Positions 42,370 through 52,225 are shown, numbered from the stretch's first letter. The stretch: DNA of 64,000 nt from Paenibacillus sp. R14(2021) (GCF_019431355.1 NZ_CP080269.1:1054001-1118000), one strand, 5' to 3'. Program-made: numbers and translations. Notes: a model not told the origin generated them from the letters alone.

Positions 42370-42945
42370 TCATTTCAAGACCGACATATTCATGTCGATG
42401 ATTTGGTTTAATTTTGCCTTATCCATTGTAGTCTTCACCATAACGCGCAGTCCGATTAAGGCATTATTCAAAAAAGCGGCTAGTCTTTCAGCATGCAGTG
42501 TCATCGGTATCTCACCGGATTGCTGACCTTCCACAATAAGATCGAGAATGAGCTGCTCTGTACGTGCCCAATCATGCTGCACCCAATCTCTGGCCTCAGC
42601 ATCATGATTGGCGAGCTCAACCGCTGTATTTACCATAAAGCAGCCCTCAGGATTCTCATCTCGATGCCGGATCGCGTTATCAAATAACGACCGAATGGCT
42701 TCCGCAGCTGACTTGGTATTCGCCATTCGTCGCTGCTGGGATTCCTCGAGCATTTCACTGTACCGTTTTAACGTTTTGATATACAGGGAGCGTTTATCTC
42801 CGAAGGTATCGTACATGCTGCCCTTGTGTATACCCATATGTGTAACGAGCTCCTGCATGGATGTTTTCTCGTAGCCCTGATGCCAGAATAGTCGCATTGC
42901 CTTGAGCAGAACGGCATCTTGGTCGAATTCCTTGGTTCTAGCCAT
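42370..42945 (-). CDS. TetR-family transcriptional repressor
   Basis: 191 residues. Helix-turn-helix at about 25-50 (TSMQELVTHMGIHKGSMYDTFGDKRSLY). The C-terminal part matches the AefR/TetR_C-like ligand domain (PEGCFMVNTAVELA). GGAGGG precedes ATG 42945; the open frame starts at 42981. It is autogenous: two palindromic operators lie right upstream. It leads the SDR/cysteine hydrolase/Ohr operon and probably senses electrophiles or quinone-like compounds (inference). Confidence 0.92.
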   Translation of the reverse strand: MARTKEFDQDAVLLKAMRLFWHQGYEKTSMQELVTHMGIHKGSMYDTFGDKRSLYIKTLKRYSEMLEESQQRRMANTKSAAEAIRSLFDNAIRHRDENPEGCFMVNTAVELANHDAEARDWVQHDWARTEQLILDLIVEGQQSGEIPMTLHAERLAAFLNNALIGLRVMVKTTMDKAKLNQIIDMNMSVLK

Positions 42946-42986
42946 TGCCGTGTTCCCTCCTTTCAGATGCAACTTTATCATATCAA

Positions 42987-43021
42987 GAACGATCGGTCAA
43001 AATAAATTTGAACGATCGTTC
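42987..43021. promoter_or_regulatory. Pair of TetR-type operators
   Basis: GAACGATCGTTC (43010-43021) is a perfect 12-base palindrome. GAACGATCGGTC (42987-42998) is the same site with one change. They lie 23 bases apart, upstream of the TetR gene, where they would cover its promoter. Confidence 0.8.
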
Positions 43022-43265
43022 TTGAATGGAAACGAGGGATGACGGTTTAAATGCATCTGTAGAAGTAAATACTAACAGCCGCGCCGAAAGCGATTGGCGC
43101 CGTCGTATACATTCCGATGCAATTCGTAACCGAGACGATCAAGGCTCCAATCGTAAATGACAAGGTGAACCAAGTCGTTCAGATCGGCAAGCTCGCCGTT
43201 GTGGAACAGTTACCACCCTGGCCGCGACGCGCAGCCGCCCTGAATAATTGAGGTTCCGCACACCA

Positions 43266-43652
43266 TCATCGCTTTCGCCAAAGCCCCCCCGCGCAAGGTG
43301 TGAACCCGCATCTCTCATAGAACGATAGATGCTTCGCATCAAAGGTTAAGGTGATGATTTCGATGCCGCGCCGCTCAGCTTCGTTCACGAGCTGCGTGAC
43401 AAGCCGCTCTCCTATTCCCTGTCTACGATACGCAGGATGAACGATGATATCTTCCAAATACCCATGCTGCAAGCCAGTTCCTGCGATGTATCCAAATGCG
43501 ATAAGCAGCCCCTGCTCGTTTCGTGAACCCGCCCAGAAATTGCATTTCTCTAACAACGTATTGTAGTCCTGATCGCGTCTCTCCCAACCGACAGCTTCTC
43601 GCAGGTCCGGCACTTCATAGGATTCAAGCGCCGGATTCAATTGGATGTTCAT
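43266..43652 (-). CDS. GNAT-family N-acetyltransferase
   Basis: 128 residues. Acetyl-CoA-binding motif VHPAYRRQGIGERLV (R/Q-x-x-G-x-G), with strand EIITLTFDAK and helix HLSFYERCGF. ATG 43652 has GGGAGGG upstream. Substrate unknown. Just upstream on the coordinate axis (43022-43265) no gene is recognised; a plus-strand frame at about 43073-43205 (PKAIGAVVYIPMQFVTET) might be a remnant. Confidence 0.88.
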   Translation of the reverse strand: MNIQLNPALESYEVPDLREAVGWERRDQDYNTLLEKCNFWAGSRNEQGLLIAFGYIAGTGLQHGYLEDIIVHPAYRRQGIGERLVTQLVNEAERRGIEIITLTFDAKHLSFYERCGFTPCAGGLWRKR

Positions 43653-43765
43653 GTGAAATCCCTCCCCACTACCAAACATCCCATTCGAGCGAAATGAAAT
43701 CCTGCCGAGGATCGGCCACGCTTTTATGTTCGTTAACTCGATGTCGCAATGATCCCACTCGCTCC

Positions 43766-45121
43766 CTATTTAACTCTAACATTGATGTCTCCATATATCC
43801 GGGACGGATAGTCCGTAATCGAGAGCGTTAGCGGGTTGGTATAGCTCGTATTCTTAATGAAGTATTGGTACTCATCGCCTGTCGATCCGGTCCTGTTGGA
43901 TTCAAAGCGATGACCCGAAGCATCCGCGTACGTGCTGTCGAATATGCTGAACTGTCGATTCTTATTATCCATCGGGTCCTCTCTCTTAAGTCCGAAGACG
44001 AGAATGCGCTGGCCGTTCTCCGCGCTGGTGCCGATATCCTGGAGCGTTAGCCGGTCGTCCGGTCGGGCGAGCAGCTTCTTGTTCGCAAGGTCAACCTTCA
44101 CTTCCAGTTTCGCTTTGTCCAGCGCGCGGATACTGCTTGCTCGCAGGTAGAGTTTGCTGGGCTTACGGAAGTAATTGCTTTGGATATATAGCAGCTGACG
44201 GTTCTCAGACACGATAGAACCGGAAATGCCGTTACTAATTGTACCGAAGGTTTCACCATGTTCATCCTCGATTCGCAGATTGTCGAAATAGAACAATTTC
44301 TTCGTATTGTTTGGATCGTAAACAACCTCGATTCCGATCCTCGTCGGATAGACGGTCATTTGCCCAAAGGTGATCCGCTGGCCTTCGACGGTAACGGTCT
44401 TGTTAAGCGCATAGGTTTCTCTCCGCCCTTCGAATTTTGTCTTATCGACGGGAATATCAAACGACCATGCCTTACGCTTAGATGCTGTATCGTGATCCTT
44501 GCCGACCTTCATTTGCAGCGATAGAACATCCGGAACTGCAGTGCCCTCTTTGAAATTCAGATCGATTGTGCCTTGCTTGCTTATCCAGTCCTCCTTGAAA
44601 TCCGAAGCCCCATATAAGATGGAGGTATTCTGCTTATTTATCAGCTTCACATCTTGGAGATTTACGATACCCCGTTGACCGTTCATATTCTTAAGCGTGT
44701 AGAAGACGACCACCCGCGATTCATCGGCAAGGATGCCATCTATGGTCAGCTTGATGCCGTCATGCTCTTCAAAGCGGCCAACCTGCTGCATAAAGTCGTT
44801 TTCCAAGGCGAGCTGGAGCCCTTTGTCATAGTTGATAAGCTCGACAAGCGAGCGCAAGCCGGGTATATCACCAACATATGCGGCAACCACTGGGGAGAAT
44901 CGTACAGACGCTACAGATACGAGAAAGAGGAGAACTGCCGTGTAAGAAGCCATTTTAGCCATCCATCTGCTTCTTCTGCGCTGCCTGCCGATCCGAATGC
45001 CGCTCCTAATTCTTTCCTCGATCTCGGAGGGGACGGCAATTTGCTCAATATGCGACTTCATCGCATCCAACTGCGGCCACTTCTGCTCTTTATGATCGCG
45101 ATATTCATTCATGGGATTCAC
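43766..45121 (-). CDS. Anti-sigma factor-like membrane protein (DUF4179/DUF5643 type)
   Basis: 451 residues. The cytoplasmic N-terminal about 55 residues should bind the sigma factor. One membrane helix follows (ASYTAVLLFLVSVASVRFSPVV) and then a large extracellular part with the GIKLTIDGILADESRVVVFYT motif typical of DUF4179 proteins that partner ECF sigma factors. It overlaps the sigma gene by 17 bases. It probably holds the sigma factor at the membrane until an envelope signal arrives. Confidence 0.87.
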   Translation of the reverse strand: MNPMNEYRDHKEQKWPQLDAMKSHIEQIAVPSEIEERIRSGIRIGRQRRRSRWMAKMASYTAVLLFLVSVASVRFSPVVAAYVGDIPGLRSLVELINYDKGLQLALENDFMQQVGRFEEHDGIKLTIDGILADESRVVVFYTLKNMNGQRGIVNLQDVKLINKQNTSILYGASDFKEDWISKQGTIDLNFKEGTAVPDVLSLQMKVGKDHDTASKRKAWSFDIPVDKTKFEGRRETYALNKTVTVEGQRITFGQMTVYPTRIGIEVVYDPNNTKKLFYFDNLRIEDEHGETFGTISNGISGSIVSENRQLLYIQSNYFRKPSKLYLRASSIRALDKAKLEVKVDLANKKLLARPDDRLTLQDIGTSAENGQRILVFGLKREDPMDNKNRQFSIFDSTYADASGHRFESNRTGSTGDEYQYFIKNTSYTNPLTLSITDYPSRIYGDINVRVK

Positions 45122-45644
45122 CGTCCTTTTCCAGCCGCTTACGCAGCCCGCCGAGGGCTTTATGCAGCCAAGTTTTTATGGTGCCTTCCGGCTTCTCCAG
45201 CGTTCTTGCGATCTCGGTAATCGTTAGATCATGATAATACTTCAGCTGTATGACATCCCGATAGTTGGCGTCCAGTTTCTCTATGGCCGATTCTAGTACT
45301 ACTTTCTCTAATAATTCGGATTCGCCGCTGGATAGATGCGACTCTAAGCCGACTGCCATTGCCTGCAGTCTGCCGTTCCTGCGAGACCTCTTGTTTATCT
45401 CGTCCGCGCAATAGTTCATGAGTATACGGATCAGCCAGGTCCCCGCATAACGCGGTTCCTTCAATTTGTGAAGCTGCATATAAGCCCGGCACGTCACCTC
45501 TTGAATAGCTTCCAGCGAATCGTTTTCATTCTTCAAATAGGTGAACGCGATCCGGTACATTTTATCCTGGTGCAGCGTAATGAAACGATAGAAAGCAGCA
45601 TCATCGCCGCGTTGGGCTGCATTAACCAGTGAATCGTTATCCAA
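45105..45644 (-). CDS. ECF-type RNA polymerase sigma factor (SigV/SigX-like)
   Basis: 179 residues from TTG 45644, which has AGGAGAGG at 6 bases; the open frame runs back to 45698 without a ribosome site. Region 2 (FYRFITLHQDKMYRIAFTYL, AIQEVTCRAYMQLHKLKEP, then WLIRILMNYCADEINKRSRR) and region 4 (LDANYRDVIQLKYYHDLTIT, EIARTLEKPEGTIKTWLHKAL) are complete. It directs polymerase to envelope-stress promoters and is controlled by the overlapping anti-sigma gene. Confidence 0.93.
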   Translation of the reverse strand: MDNDSLVNAAQRGDDAAFYRFITLHQDKMYRIAFTYLKNENDSLEAIQEVTCRAYMQLHKLKEPRYAGTWLIRILMNYCADEINKRSRRNGRLQAMAVGLESHLSSGESELLEKVVLESAIEKLDANYRDVIQLKYYHDLTITEIARTLEKPEGTIKTWLHKALGGLRKRLEKDGESHE

Positions 45645-45679
45645 GCGCTTCCTCTCCTGCCACTTTTCTTCTATACCGT

Positions 45680-45708
45680 TAGACGAATGAGACAGCAAAA
45701 TGGTTTTA
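45680..45708 (-). promoter_or_regulatory. Candidate autoregulatory ECF promoter
   Basis: On the minus strand TAAAACC (45702-45708), a 16-base gap and CGTCTA (45680-45685). This fits the Bacillus ECF pattern of an AAC-containing -35 and a CGTC -10. It lies about 36 bases before the sigma start codon, as expected for self-regulation. Confidence 0.5.
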
Positions 45709-45782
45709 CCTTTCTTGCAGATAAAGTGAAGCTTGTCTGCCGATCGTACGCTGTTATTTGTACCGCGGATCCAGCATCTATG

Positions 45783-45818
45783 AAAAAAAAGCCTGTCCAG
45801 TCAATGACCGAACAGGCT
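45783..45818 (-). terminator. Terminator after the COG4705-type gene
   Basis: AGCCTGT (45790-45796) pairs with ACAGGCT (45812-45818). Eight A on the plus strand give a T-run on the minus transcript. Confidence 0.8.
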
Positions 45819-45826
45819 GCTTCCTC

Positions 45827-46627
45827 TCAATATTCCTTAGCCCACGATGTGTCAAGCTTCTTGCTTTGGGCGGGAGAACCGCCGCGGAAGACGACGAGAA
45901 GGACAATAAAGATCGTTAATACGAATGTCACCGGACCCTTGCCAAGCTCCATGCCGCCGCTGCTGTGAGATGCGGACAACCAGTCCGCGAACGAAGCGCC
46001 GACCGGACGCGTCATGATGTATGCGAACCAAAAGGCCCCGATTTCATTCAGCTTGAATAACCAGAAGCCGATCGCCGGAATGGCTAGAATTGCGGTGAAC
46101 ATGATTCCGGAAGCTAGGTAGCCAAGATGCATGTTCGTCGCGGTCATATCTCCGGCCGCCGTGCCAAGCGCGAATGTCGTAAGAACCGTGAGCCAGTAGA
46201 AGGTCTCGCGCCTGCGGGTATAAATACTGTGCACGGACAGTGTTTTCTCTTTCCTGTACCATACGGTGAGTATAGCCGCCAGCGCTGCAACAAAGAAGAG
46301 CGTCGAGGCAAGATACGGGATGCCGAGACCTACGCGAACAACATCGGCAGCCGTCGTACCGAAAATGCTGACCATGATAACGACAAGCCAATAGAAGCCC
46401 GCGACGTACCGGCGGACTTTGAATTGCAGGATCATCGCTGCAACAAAGATAAGTACGCTTAGCGGCGCGGATATGAGCGGGTTCAGACGCTCGAATAAAT
46501 AATCCGAAGCGACCTCCCCCATCCCCGTCGTCAACAGCTTCGTCAACCAAAAGTAAAGCGTGATTTCTGGCACTTTGGCGAGCATGCCAGCTGAATTCCC
46601 TTGCATGGCCGATAATATTTTGTTCAT
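45827..46627 (-). CDS. COG4705-type multi-spanning membrane protein
   Basis: 266 residues. ATG 46627 with GAGGAAAG upstream. About eight hydrophobic helices arranged as an internal repeat: KVPEITLYFWLTKLLTTGMG with EVASDYL, and later ETFYWLTVLTTFALGTAAGD. Each repeat carries the FWLTKLLTT-GE/GD pattern. Function unknown (recalled as an uncharacterised membrane-anchored protein). It lies downstream of the two-component genes but after a terminator, so it has its own promoter. Confidence 0.85.
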   Translation of the reverse strand: MNKILSAMQGNSAGMLAKVPEITLYFWLTKLLTTGMGEVASDYLFERLNPLISAPLSVLIFVAAMILQFKVRRYVAGFYWLVVIMVSIFGTTAADVVRVGLGIPYLASTLFFVAALAAILTVWYRKEKTLSVHSIYTRRRETFYWLTVLTTFALGTAAGDMTATNMHLGYLASGIMFTAILAIPAIGFWLFKLNEIGAFWFAYIMTRPVGASFADWLSASHSSGGMELGKGPVTFVLTIFIVLLVVFRGGSPAQSKKLDTSWAKEY

Positions 46628-46780
46628 GGCTAGCTTCTTTCCTCGTTTCAAATTGAATTTGTTAAAGACATCTTTGCTTGGACGATTCAACTTTAATGCC
46701 CATTCCTAAACCAGGTATGAACCATTCCTTATTTTTTTCTTAACTGTGTCTATCAAGGTGCTATCTTCGCTTAACAGGCC

Positions 46781-46812
46781 AAAAAAAAGAAAGCCCGATT
46801 CGACATCAGGCT
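46781..46812 (-). terminator. Terminator after the response-regulator gene
   Basis: AGCCCGAT (46792-46799) pairs with ATCAGGCT (46805-46812) except for one mismatch. Eight A precede it on the plus strand. Confidence 0.65.
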
Positions 46813-46824
46813 ATCCCTTTTCCA

Positions 46825-47511
46825 TTATCCTTTGAAGCGGTAGCCGCTTCCCCACACGGTCTCGATGTAGGACGGATCGGCGGAATCCGGTTCGATTTTC
46901 TCGCGGATCTTCCGTATGTGCACCGTGACAGTCTGTAGATCGCCAAGTGCATCGATTCCCCAGATTCGCTCGAACAGATGGTCCTTACCGAATACCCGGT
47001 CCGGGTGCTGCGCTAGGAAATAGAGCAGATCGAACTCTTTGGTCGTTAGAACAGCTTCGACTTCATTCACGAATACCTTCCGCGTATCGGGATCAATGCG
47101 CAGACCGCGGATATGGATGTCATTCTTGGCATCCACTCCCCCGACTAGCCGGTCGTATCTGGCAATATGCGCCTTTACTCTGGCGACAAGCTCAGCCGGC
47201 TTGAACGGCTTCGTGATGTAATCGTCAGCGCCTAAGCCGAGCCCCCGTATCACATCAATATCCTCACGCCTTGAAGTGACCATCAGAATGGGAATGTTCT
47301 TCTTCTCGCGGAGCTTCCTGCAGACGTCAAAACCGTTCATCTTCGGCAGCATCAGATCGAGAATGATTAAGTCATACATGCCTGCCAAGCCCATCTGCAG
47401 GCCGATTTCGCCGTCGAGCGCCATGTCGACGCGAAAGCCGTTAATTTCCAAGTAATCCCGTTGAAGCTCCGAGATCGTTATATCGTCTTCGATGAGAAGA
47501 ATGGTTTTCAT
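46825..47511 (-). CDS. OmpR/PhoB-family response regulator
   Basis: 228 residues. Receiver with EDD, phospho-acceptor Asp in LIILDLMLPKMNG and Lys in YITKPF. Winged helix at about 130-228 (VLTTKEFDLLYFLAQHPDRV, TVTVHIRKIREKIEPD, VWGSGYRF). It follows its kinase by 3 bases, the reverse of the usual regulator-first order. It probably controls envelope genes (inference). Confidence 0.93.
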   Translation of the reverse strand: MKTILLIEDDITISELQRDYLEINGFRVDMALDGEIGLQMGLAGMYDLIILDLMLPKMNGFDVCRKLREKKNIPILMVTSRREDIDVIRGLGLGADDYITKPFKPAELVARVKAHIARYDRLVGGVDAKNDIHIRGLRIDPDTRKVFVNEVEAVLTTKEFDLLYFLAQHPDRVFGKDHLFERIWGIDALGDLQTVTVHIRKIREKIEPDSADPSYIETVWGSGYRFKG

Positions 47512-47514
47512 GAT

Positions 47515-48984
47515 TCATCCGTCCCTTGTCATAATGGGGAGACTCAGTTTGATGCTTGTTCCGGCGCCTGATTCGCTGGATGCTGCAATAACGCCGCCAT
47601 GCGCATCCATGATCTGCTTCGCAATAGCTAGACCGAGACCACTCCCGCCGGTATGCGTATTGCGCGATTCGTCCGCGCGGTAGAACCGTTCGAAAATATG
47701 CGGCAGTGCCTCCGGTTCAATCCCGATGCCGTTATCCGCGATCATGATGATCGCCTTATCGCCCTCACGGCAAGCCGTTAATCGAAGCTCCGGTTCGGCT
47801 TTGTCCATATACCTCACACTGTTTTGGATAATGTTGCCCAGGACCCGCTTGAAATGATCTCGATCAAGAGATACGGCGGTGCGCGGCTCGAGCTGAATGT
47901 CGGCATGGAACGCTATCGATCGCTTCTCAAGCTCGAATTGCAGCTCTTCAGTCCAATCGCGCAGGAATGGAACGACATTTACCGTTTCGAACTGAAACGG
48001 CTGCCGGTTCAAATCCAACTTCGAGTATAAGAACAGCTCCTGAATTAAATGGTCCATCTCGTCTGCTTTGACGGCAATCGTTCGCAAATACTTCACGTTC
48101 TTCTCCGGCGTATCCGCGATGCCGTCCATAATGCCGTCGATATAGCCTTTGATAGCTGTCAGCGGGGTCCGGAGATCATGCGAAATATTCGCAATCAATT
48201 CTTTGCGATTCTCTTCGTACTGCAATTGGACGCGAATGGATTGAAGCAAGCGCGAGCGCATCTCCTCGAAAGCGATGCCTAGCTGGCCAATTTCATCCTG
48301 GCCTTTAACCTGCAGCCGGAAATCCAGATTGCCTTCCTTGATTTCACGGGCCGCATCCCGGAGCGCCTGCAGCGGGCGAATGATGCTCTTGGACATGAAC
48401 GTCGTCAGCAGAATATGCGTTACGACCAGCATACACAGCAAGGCGACGAACAAGGTTGGGAAGAATTGGCGAATGAAATAGCTGATTGGATCGATCTTCG
48501 TCATGATGAAGACGGATCCCCTGTCGTTGTTGTGGTATTTAAAATCAAGCTGCATGTACAAATAATCCGAATTGCCCATCCGCTTGACGGGGTATTGGGT
48601 GAAGGCTTCTTTCCACTTAAATGCAGACAAGTCAAGCGAATCCCGCAGCGTCAGCGGAATGTTGGGCGAATGATAGACAACGGAATCGTTTACGCGAACG
48701 GCCATATCTGCATTATTGCGCTGCAGCTCCTTCGCGATCTCGTCTAGGTAGCTAAGGTCCATCAGCAAGTCTGGCTGGCGTCGGATGGATCGTTTGATTT
48801 CATTGGCGATTTGCTCCAGTGATTCCTTATCGAACTGCTCTTGGGTCATCTTATATATGCCTTGTATATTCTGCAGACCGCCTCTGAAGAATATGACCAT
48901 TAGAAGCGAAAGAAGCAGAATCGAAACAAGCGGGATGACCAGCATCGCCGCATAGGACAGCAGCAGCTTTAACCGAATGGACAT
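47515..48984 (-). CDS. Sensor histidine kinase (OmpR-partner class)
   Basis: 489 residues from ATG 48984 (GAGGAGA upstream). Two membrane helices (about 8-30 and 168-190) enclose an extracellular sensor. A HAMP domain follows, then His in ANISHDLRTPLTAIKGYID, N-box, and an ATPase domain with ADNGIGIEPEALPHIFERFY and GSGLGLAIAKQIM. Translation of the regulator gene likely depends on it (3-base gap). Confidence 0.93.
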   Translation of the reverse strand: MSIRLKLLLSYAAMLVIPLVSILLLSLLMVIFFRGGLQNIQGIYKMTQEQFDKESLEQIANEIKRSIRRQPDLLMDLSYLDEIAKELQRNNADMAVRVNDSVVYHSPNIPLTLRDSLDLSAFKWKEAFTQYPVKRMGNSDYLYMQLDFKYHNNDRGSVFIMTKIDPISYFIRQFFPTLFVALLCMLVVTHILLTTFMSKSIIRPLQALRDAAREIKEGNLDFRLQVKGQDEIGQLGIAFEEMRSRLLQSIRVQLQYEENRKELIANISHDLRTPLTAIKGYIDGIMDGIADTPEKNVKYLRTIAVKADEMDHLIQELFLYSKLDLNRQPFQFETVNVVPFLRDWTEELQFELEKRSIAFHADIQLEPRTAVSLDRDHFKRVLGNIIQNSVRYMDKAEPELRLTACREGDKAIIMIADNGIGIEPEALPHIFERFYRADESRNTHTGGSGLGLAIAKQIMDAHGGVIAASSESGAGTSIKLSLPIMTRDG

Positions 48985-49178
48985 GCTGGAATTCTCCTCT
49001 GATTGGCTTCTTGGGTTCAAACATAAGGTATCCGAACGGAAAAAACAAGAGGTACCTGACGGGATCAAGCCTGCACCCTATTCAGCATAACCAAAGCATC
49101 TAAACGAATAGTAAACCAACTCTTAAAATTCTCTTAATTTCTTACCGGTGCGCGGATGTGCAGCCGCCCATGGACATA

Positions 49179-49215
49179 AAAAAGAACCTTCGATCAAGGA
49201 AGATCCAAGGTTCTT
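49179..49215 (-). terminator. Terminator after mqo
   Basis: AAGAACCTT (49182-49190) pairs with AAGGTTCTT (49207-49215), with inner GATC/GATC. The A-run before it is the minus-strand T-tail. Confidence 0.85.
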
Positions 49216-49262
49216 GCTGTCATATGCAGTCACTCATCATTTGCGTTTCGATTACGAGCGAG

Positions 49263-50762
49263 TCAGTTGTAGGCCAGCTCTTTCTTAGCCAAACCAAGCG
49301 ACTCCGCTGTCGAAGCATGAATTTCTTGCAGAAGCTCCGGATTTTTCATAAGTGAAATGCCGTAAGAAGGAATCATTTCTTTGAGTTTCGGCTCCCATGC
49401 TTTCATGTGCTGCGGGAAGCATTTGTTAATGACATCCAGCATGACGTGAACGGCCGTCGAAGCGCCTGGCGAAGCGCCGAGCAATGCGGCAATCGAGCCA
49501 TCGGCGGCGGTAATGACTTCCGTGCCGAATTGCAGCGTGCCTTTGCCGCCGGCTTCGGTATCCTTGATAACCTGCACGCGCTGGCCGGCAGTGACAAGCT
49601 CCCAATCCTCGCTCTTCGCGTTCGGAATGAACTCCCGCAGCTCTTCCATGCGTTTTTCTTTGGAAAGCATCACTTGCTCGATTAAGTATTTGGTCAAGGC
49701 CATGTTCTTGGCGCCTGCTGAAAGCATCGTTACGAGGTTATTCGGTTTGACGGACGTGATCAGGTCGAACACGGAGCCGGTTTTCAGGAACTTTGGCGAG
49801 AAGCCGGCAAACGGTCCGAACAGCAGCGATTTTTTGTTATCAATAAACCGTGTGTCCAGATGCGGAACTGACATCGGAGGAGAGCCAATCTTGGCTTTGC
49901 CATATACCTTAGCATGATGCTGCGCCACGACTTCTGGGTTGTTGCACACCATGAAGATACCGCTTACCGGGAATCCGCCGATATGCTTTCCTTCTGGAAT
50001 TCCGGACTTTTGCAGCAGATGCAGACTCCCGCCCCCGCCGCCAATGAAGACGAATTTGGCCGTATGCTGTTCGATGCTGCCGCTGCTGTTGCGAATTTTC
50101 AATTTCCACGAGCCGTCGCTCTTGCGGACCATGTTGTCGACGCTATGTTTATACTTAATATCGACATTCTTGGTCTTCAAATGGTCGAATAGCATGCGCG
50201 TTAAAGCGCCGAAGTTGACATCCGTGCCGGTGTCGATTTTGGTTGCCGCTATAGGTTCGTTCGCTGGACGGTTTTGCAGAATAAGCGGTATCCATTCCAT
50301 CAGCTTCTTCGGATCTTCGGAGAATTCCATGCCTTGAAAGAGCGGATTCGCAGACATCGCTTCAAAACGTTTCTTCAGGAACGATACATCTTTCTCCCCA
50401 AGCACCAAGCTCATATGAGGCAGGGCCGTAATAAAGTCCTGCGGCTTGCGGATCAGCCCGCTGTTTACGAGGTAAGACCAGAACTGCAAGGACAACTGAT
50501 ACTGTTCATTGATGTTAATTGCTTTACTGATATCTATAGAACCGTCCGATTTCTCGGTCGTGTAGTTAAGCTCGCATAGTGCTGCATGCCCTGTTCCGGC
50601 GTTATTCCATGCGTTAGAGCTTTCCTCGCCTGCGTTTTCGAGCTTCTCAAACACGGATATGTTCCATTCCGGCGCTAATTGCTTCAAGATCGTCCCGAGT
50701 GTCGCGCTCATGATTCCCGCGCCAATTAAGATGACGTCTGTCTTCGTTTCTCTGCTGCTCAT
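49263..50762 (-). CDS. mqo: Malate:quinone oxidoreductase
   Basis: 499 residues. Membrane-associated FAD enzyme that oxidises malate to oxaloacetate and passes electrons to quinone. N-terminal FAD motif [13 protein letters not shown], then [19 protein letters not shown] and PAGKEG-type substrate loops, all classic Mqo. The length is standard. ATG 50762 has AAGGATGG upstream; the longer frame from 50825 lacks a site. Single gene with its own terminator. Confidence 0.95.
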   Translation of the reverse strand: MSSRETKTDVILIGAGIMSATLGTILKQLAPEWNISVFEKLENAGEESSNAWNNAGTGHAALCELNYTTEKSDGSIDISKAININEQYQLSLQFWSYLVNSGLIRKPQDFITALPHMSLVLGEKDVSFLKKRFEAMSANPLFQGMEFSEDPKKLMEWIPLILQNRPANEPIAATKIDTGTDVNFGALTRMLFDHLKTKNVDIKYKHSVDNMVRKSDGSWKLKIRNSSGSIEQHTAKFVFIGGGGGSLHLLQKSGIPEGKHIGGFPVSGIFMVCNNPEVVAQHHAKVYGKAKIGSPPMSVPHLDTRFIDNKKSLLFGPFAGFSPKFLKTGSVFDLITSVKPNNLVTMLSAGAKNMALTKYLIEQVMLSKEKRMEELREFIPNAKSEDWELVTAGQRVQVIKDTEAGGKGTLQFGTEVITAADGSIAALLGASPGASTAVHVMLDVINKCFPQHMKAWEPKLKEMIPSYGISLMKNPELLQEIHASTAESLGLAKKELAYN

Positions 50763-50964
50763 GATTACCATCCTTATACCCTGAAATTTACAGAATGGAT
50801 GTAGGCGCTCCTGCTTTGGCGTCACACCGTTTCTGTTTCAATAATAAACCTAACCTCGCGTGCAATATATATTGATAACTATCTACTAGTATTAAATAAT
50901 TATAAGCGATTTGAAAGCTGGTGAAAAGTGAGAAGTCCGCCCATAGAGCCCAAATAACGAACAA

Positions 50965-51011
50965 AACCAAAGCCTTTACCCAGCTGTTTGCAAGGGTTCA
51001 AGGCTTTGGTT
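50965..51011 (-). terminator. Terminator of the ger operon
   Basis: AACCAAAGCCTT (50965-50976) pairs perfectly with AAGGCTTTGGTT (51000-51011), with an inner ACCC/GGGT. It lies about 60 bases after the C-subunit stop. Confidence 0.88.
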
Positions 51012-51067
51012 GTATCCATCATTATTTTGCAATTGCAATCTGATTGGCCTAAGGGCTGCACGGTCTG

Positions 51068-52225
51068 CTAGTCCGGAAGCACTCTACCTTTATATTTGCC
51101 GGTATGGGTCAGCTTCACATGAACGTCAATCTTCTTTAAGGTATCTTCTTTCAAAACCAATTGGTGATGGTCGTTTAAGCGATGCCACAGCTTGGGCTGA
51201 TTGCGATACATAACGCCAAACAAATTGAGCAAGTCGGTCTGCGAAGCAAACCCCTTCATATATGTCGCTCGTATTTCTTCCAGGACTACCTGCGCAGCTT
51301 GAGCTTGCATTGTAGAGACGGAAACGTTTTCCGCCATTTCCTCAACAGAGCCCTTCACCGAGATATAGAGGTTAAAGCGCGCTTCTCCTTGCTGAGCGAC
51401 CATTTGAATTCGATGATGCGGTTTGGTTAAGAATAACGCCCCTGTCGGTTTTTTTGCATCGGGAATCATAACATAGACTTGTTTGGTTATCTTGTTGATC
51501 CATCTTAACCCCTTAAGATCATCCTCGGAATACCACCCCGAGAGATGCTGCTCTTTCATAGCGAAAGCGCCGTCAATTCGATACATGCCTTTTTTCATCT
51601 GGTCCTGATGCCATTCCTTATTGGAAATCGTAAGCGTCGGGAGAATGATCGTTCGCCCCTTTTCGTTTAATTGGGCAATATTTCTGTACCCGTACTGGGG
51701 CTGAATCATGGAACGCTGGGCAAACGTTTCTTCCGGCGAATCCATAAGCGAGTCCAGCGACGACAGATTAAATATCGATTTATTCGAAAGAAGCTCAAGA
51801 AATCGATCCTTCGTGCCATACAGCAGAACATTGTAGCGAACCTCAGGGTAACGGTTGATCGCGTCGTAGGCTTGTCTAAGCGCATTTTTGTTATTTAGCA
51901 GCGCTCCCGTACAAATAACCGCCTTAATATGTCCCCAATAGACGCGCAGCTGCGAAGTCTGATAAATCGATGTCAGTGCTTCCACCATCGTCTTCCCTTC
52001 TCCTCTGCCGATCCATACGGGCGTACTCTTGCCAATCTCGAGCTTCTCGCTTCGGGCTACGTTCGTGAAATTAAGGACTTGGATATACGCGATATAGCGG
52101 CCATTCTGATAATCAAGTCCAAGTGCCGTTACGTACGCCATGTTTTGAATGGTTTTGGAATCCCAGCATCCGGTTAGCATGAACAGTACTACCGCGGCGC
52201 TGCACCATTTAAGGATTGCGCTCAT
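51068..52225 (-). CDS. Spore germinant receptor C subunit, lipoprotein (GerAC/GerKC family)
   Basis: 385 residues. Lipobox LTGC (Cys 20) followed by WDSKTIQNMAYVTALGLD, the family signature. The mature lipoprotein sits on the outside of the inner spore membrane and assembles with the A and B subunits. Domains up to RVYWGHIKAVI and the C-terminal AQVVLEEIRATYMKGF are complete. It overlaps the A-subunit gene by 17 bases. The germinant cannot be predicted. Confidence 0.94.
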   Translation of the reverse strand: MSAILKWCSAAVVLFMLTGCWDSKTIQNMAYVTALGLDYQNGRYIAYIQVLNFTNVARSEKLEIGKSTPVWIGRGEGKTMVEALTSIYQTSQLRVYWGHIKAVICTGALLNNKNALRQAYDAINRYPEVRYNVLLYGTKDRFLELLSNKSIFNLSSLDSLMDSPEETFAQRSMIQPQYGYRNIAQLNEKGRTIILPTLTISNKEWHQDQMKKGMYRIDGAFAMKEQHLSGWYSEDDLKGLRWINKITKQVYVMIPDAKKPTGALFLTKPHHRIQMVAQQGEARFNLYISVKGSVEEMAENVSVSTMQAQAAQVVLEEIRATYMKGFASQTDLLNLFGVMYRNQPKLWHRLNDHHQLVLKEDTLKKIDVHVKLTHTGKYKGRVLPD

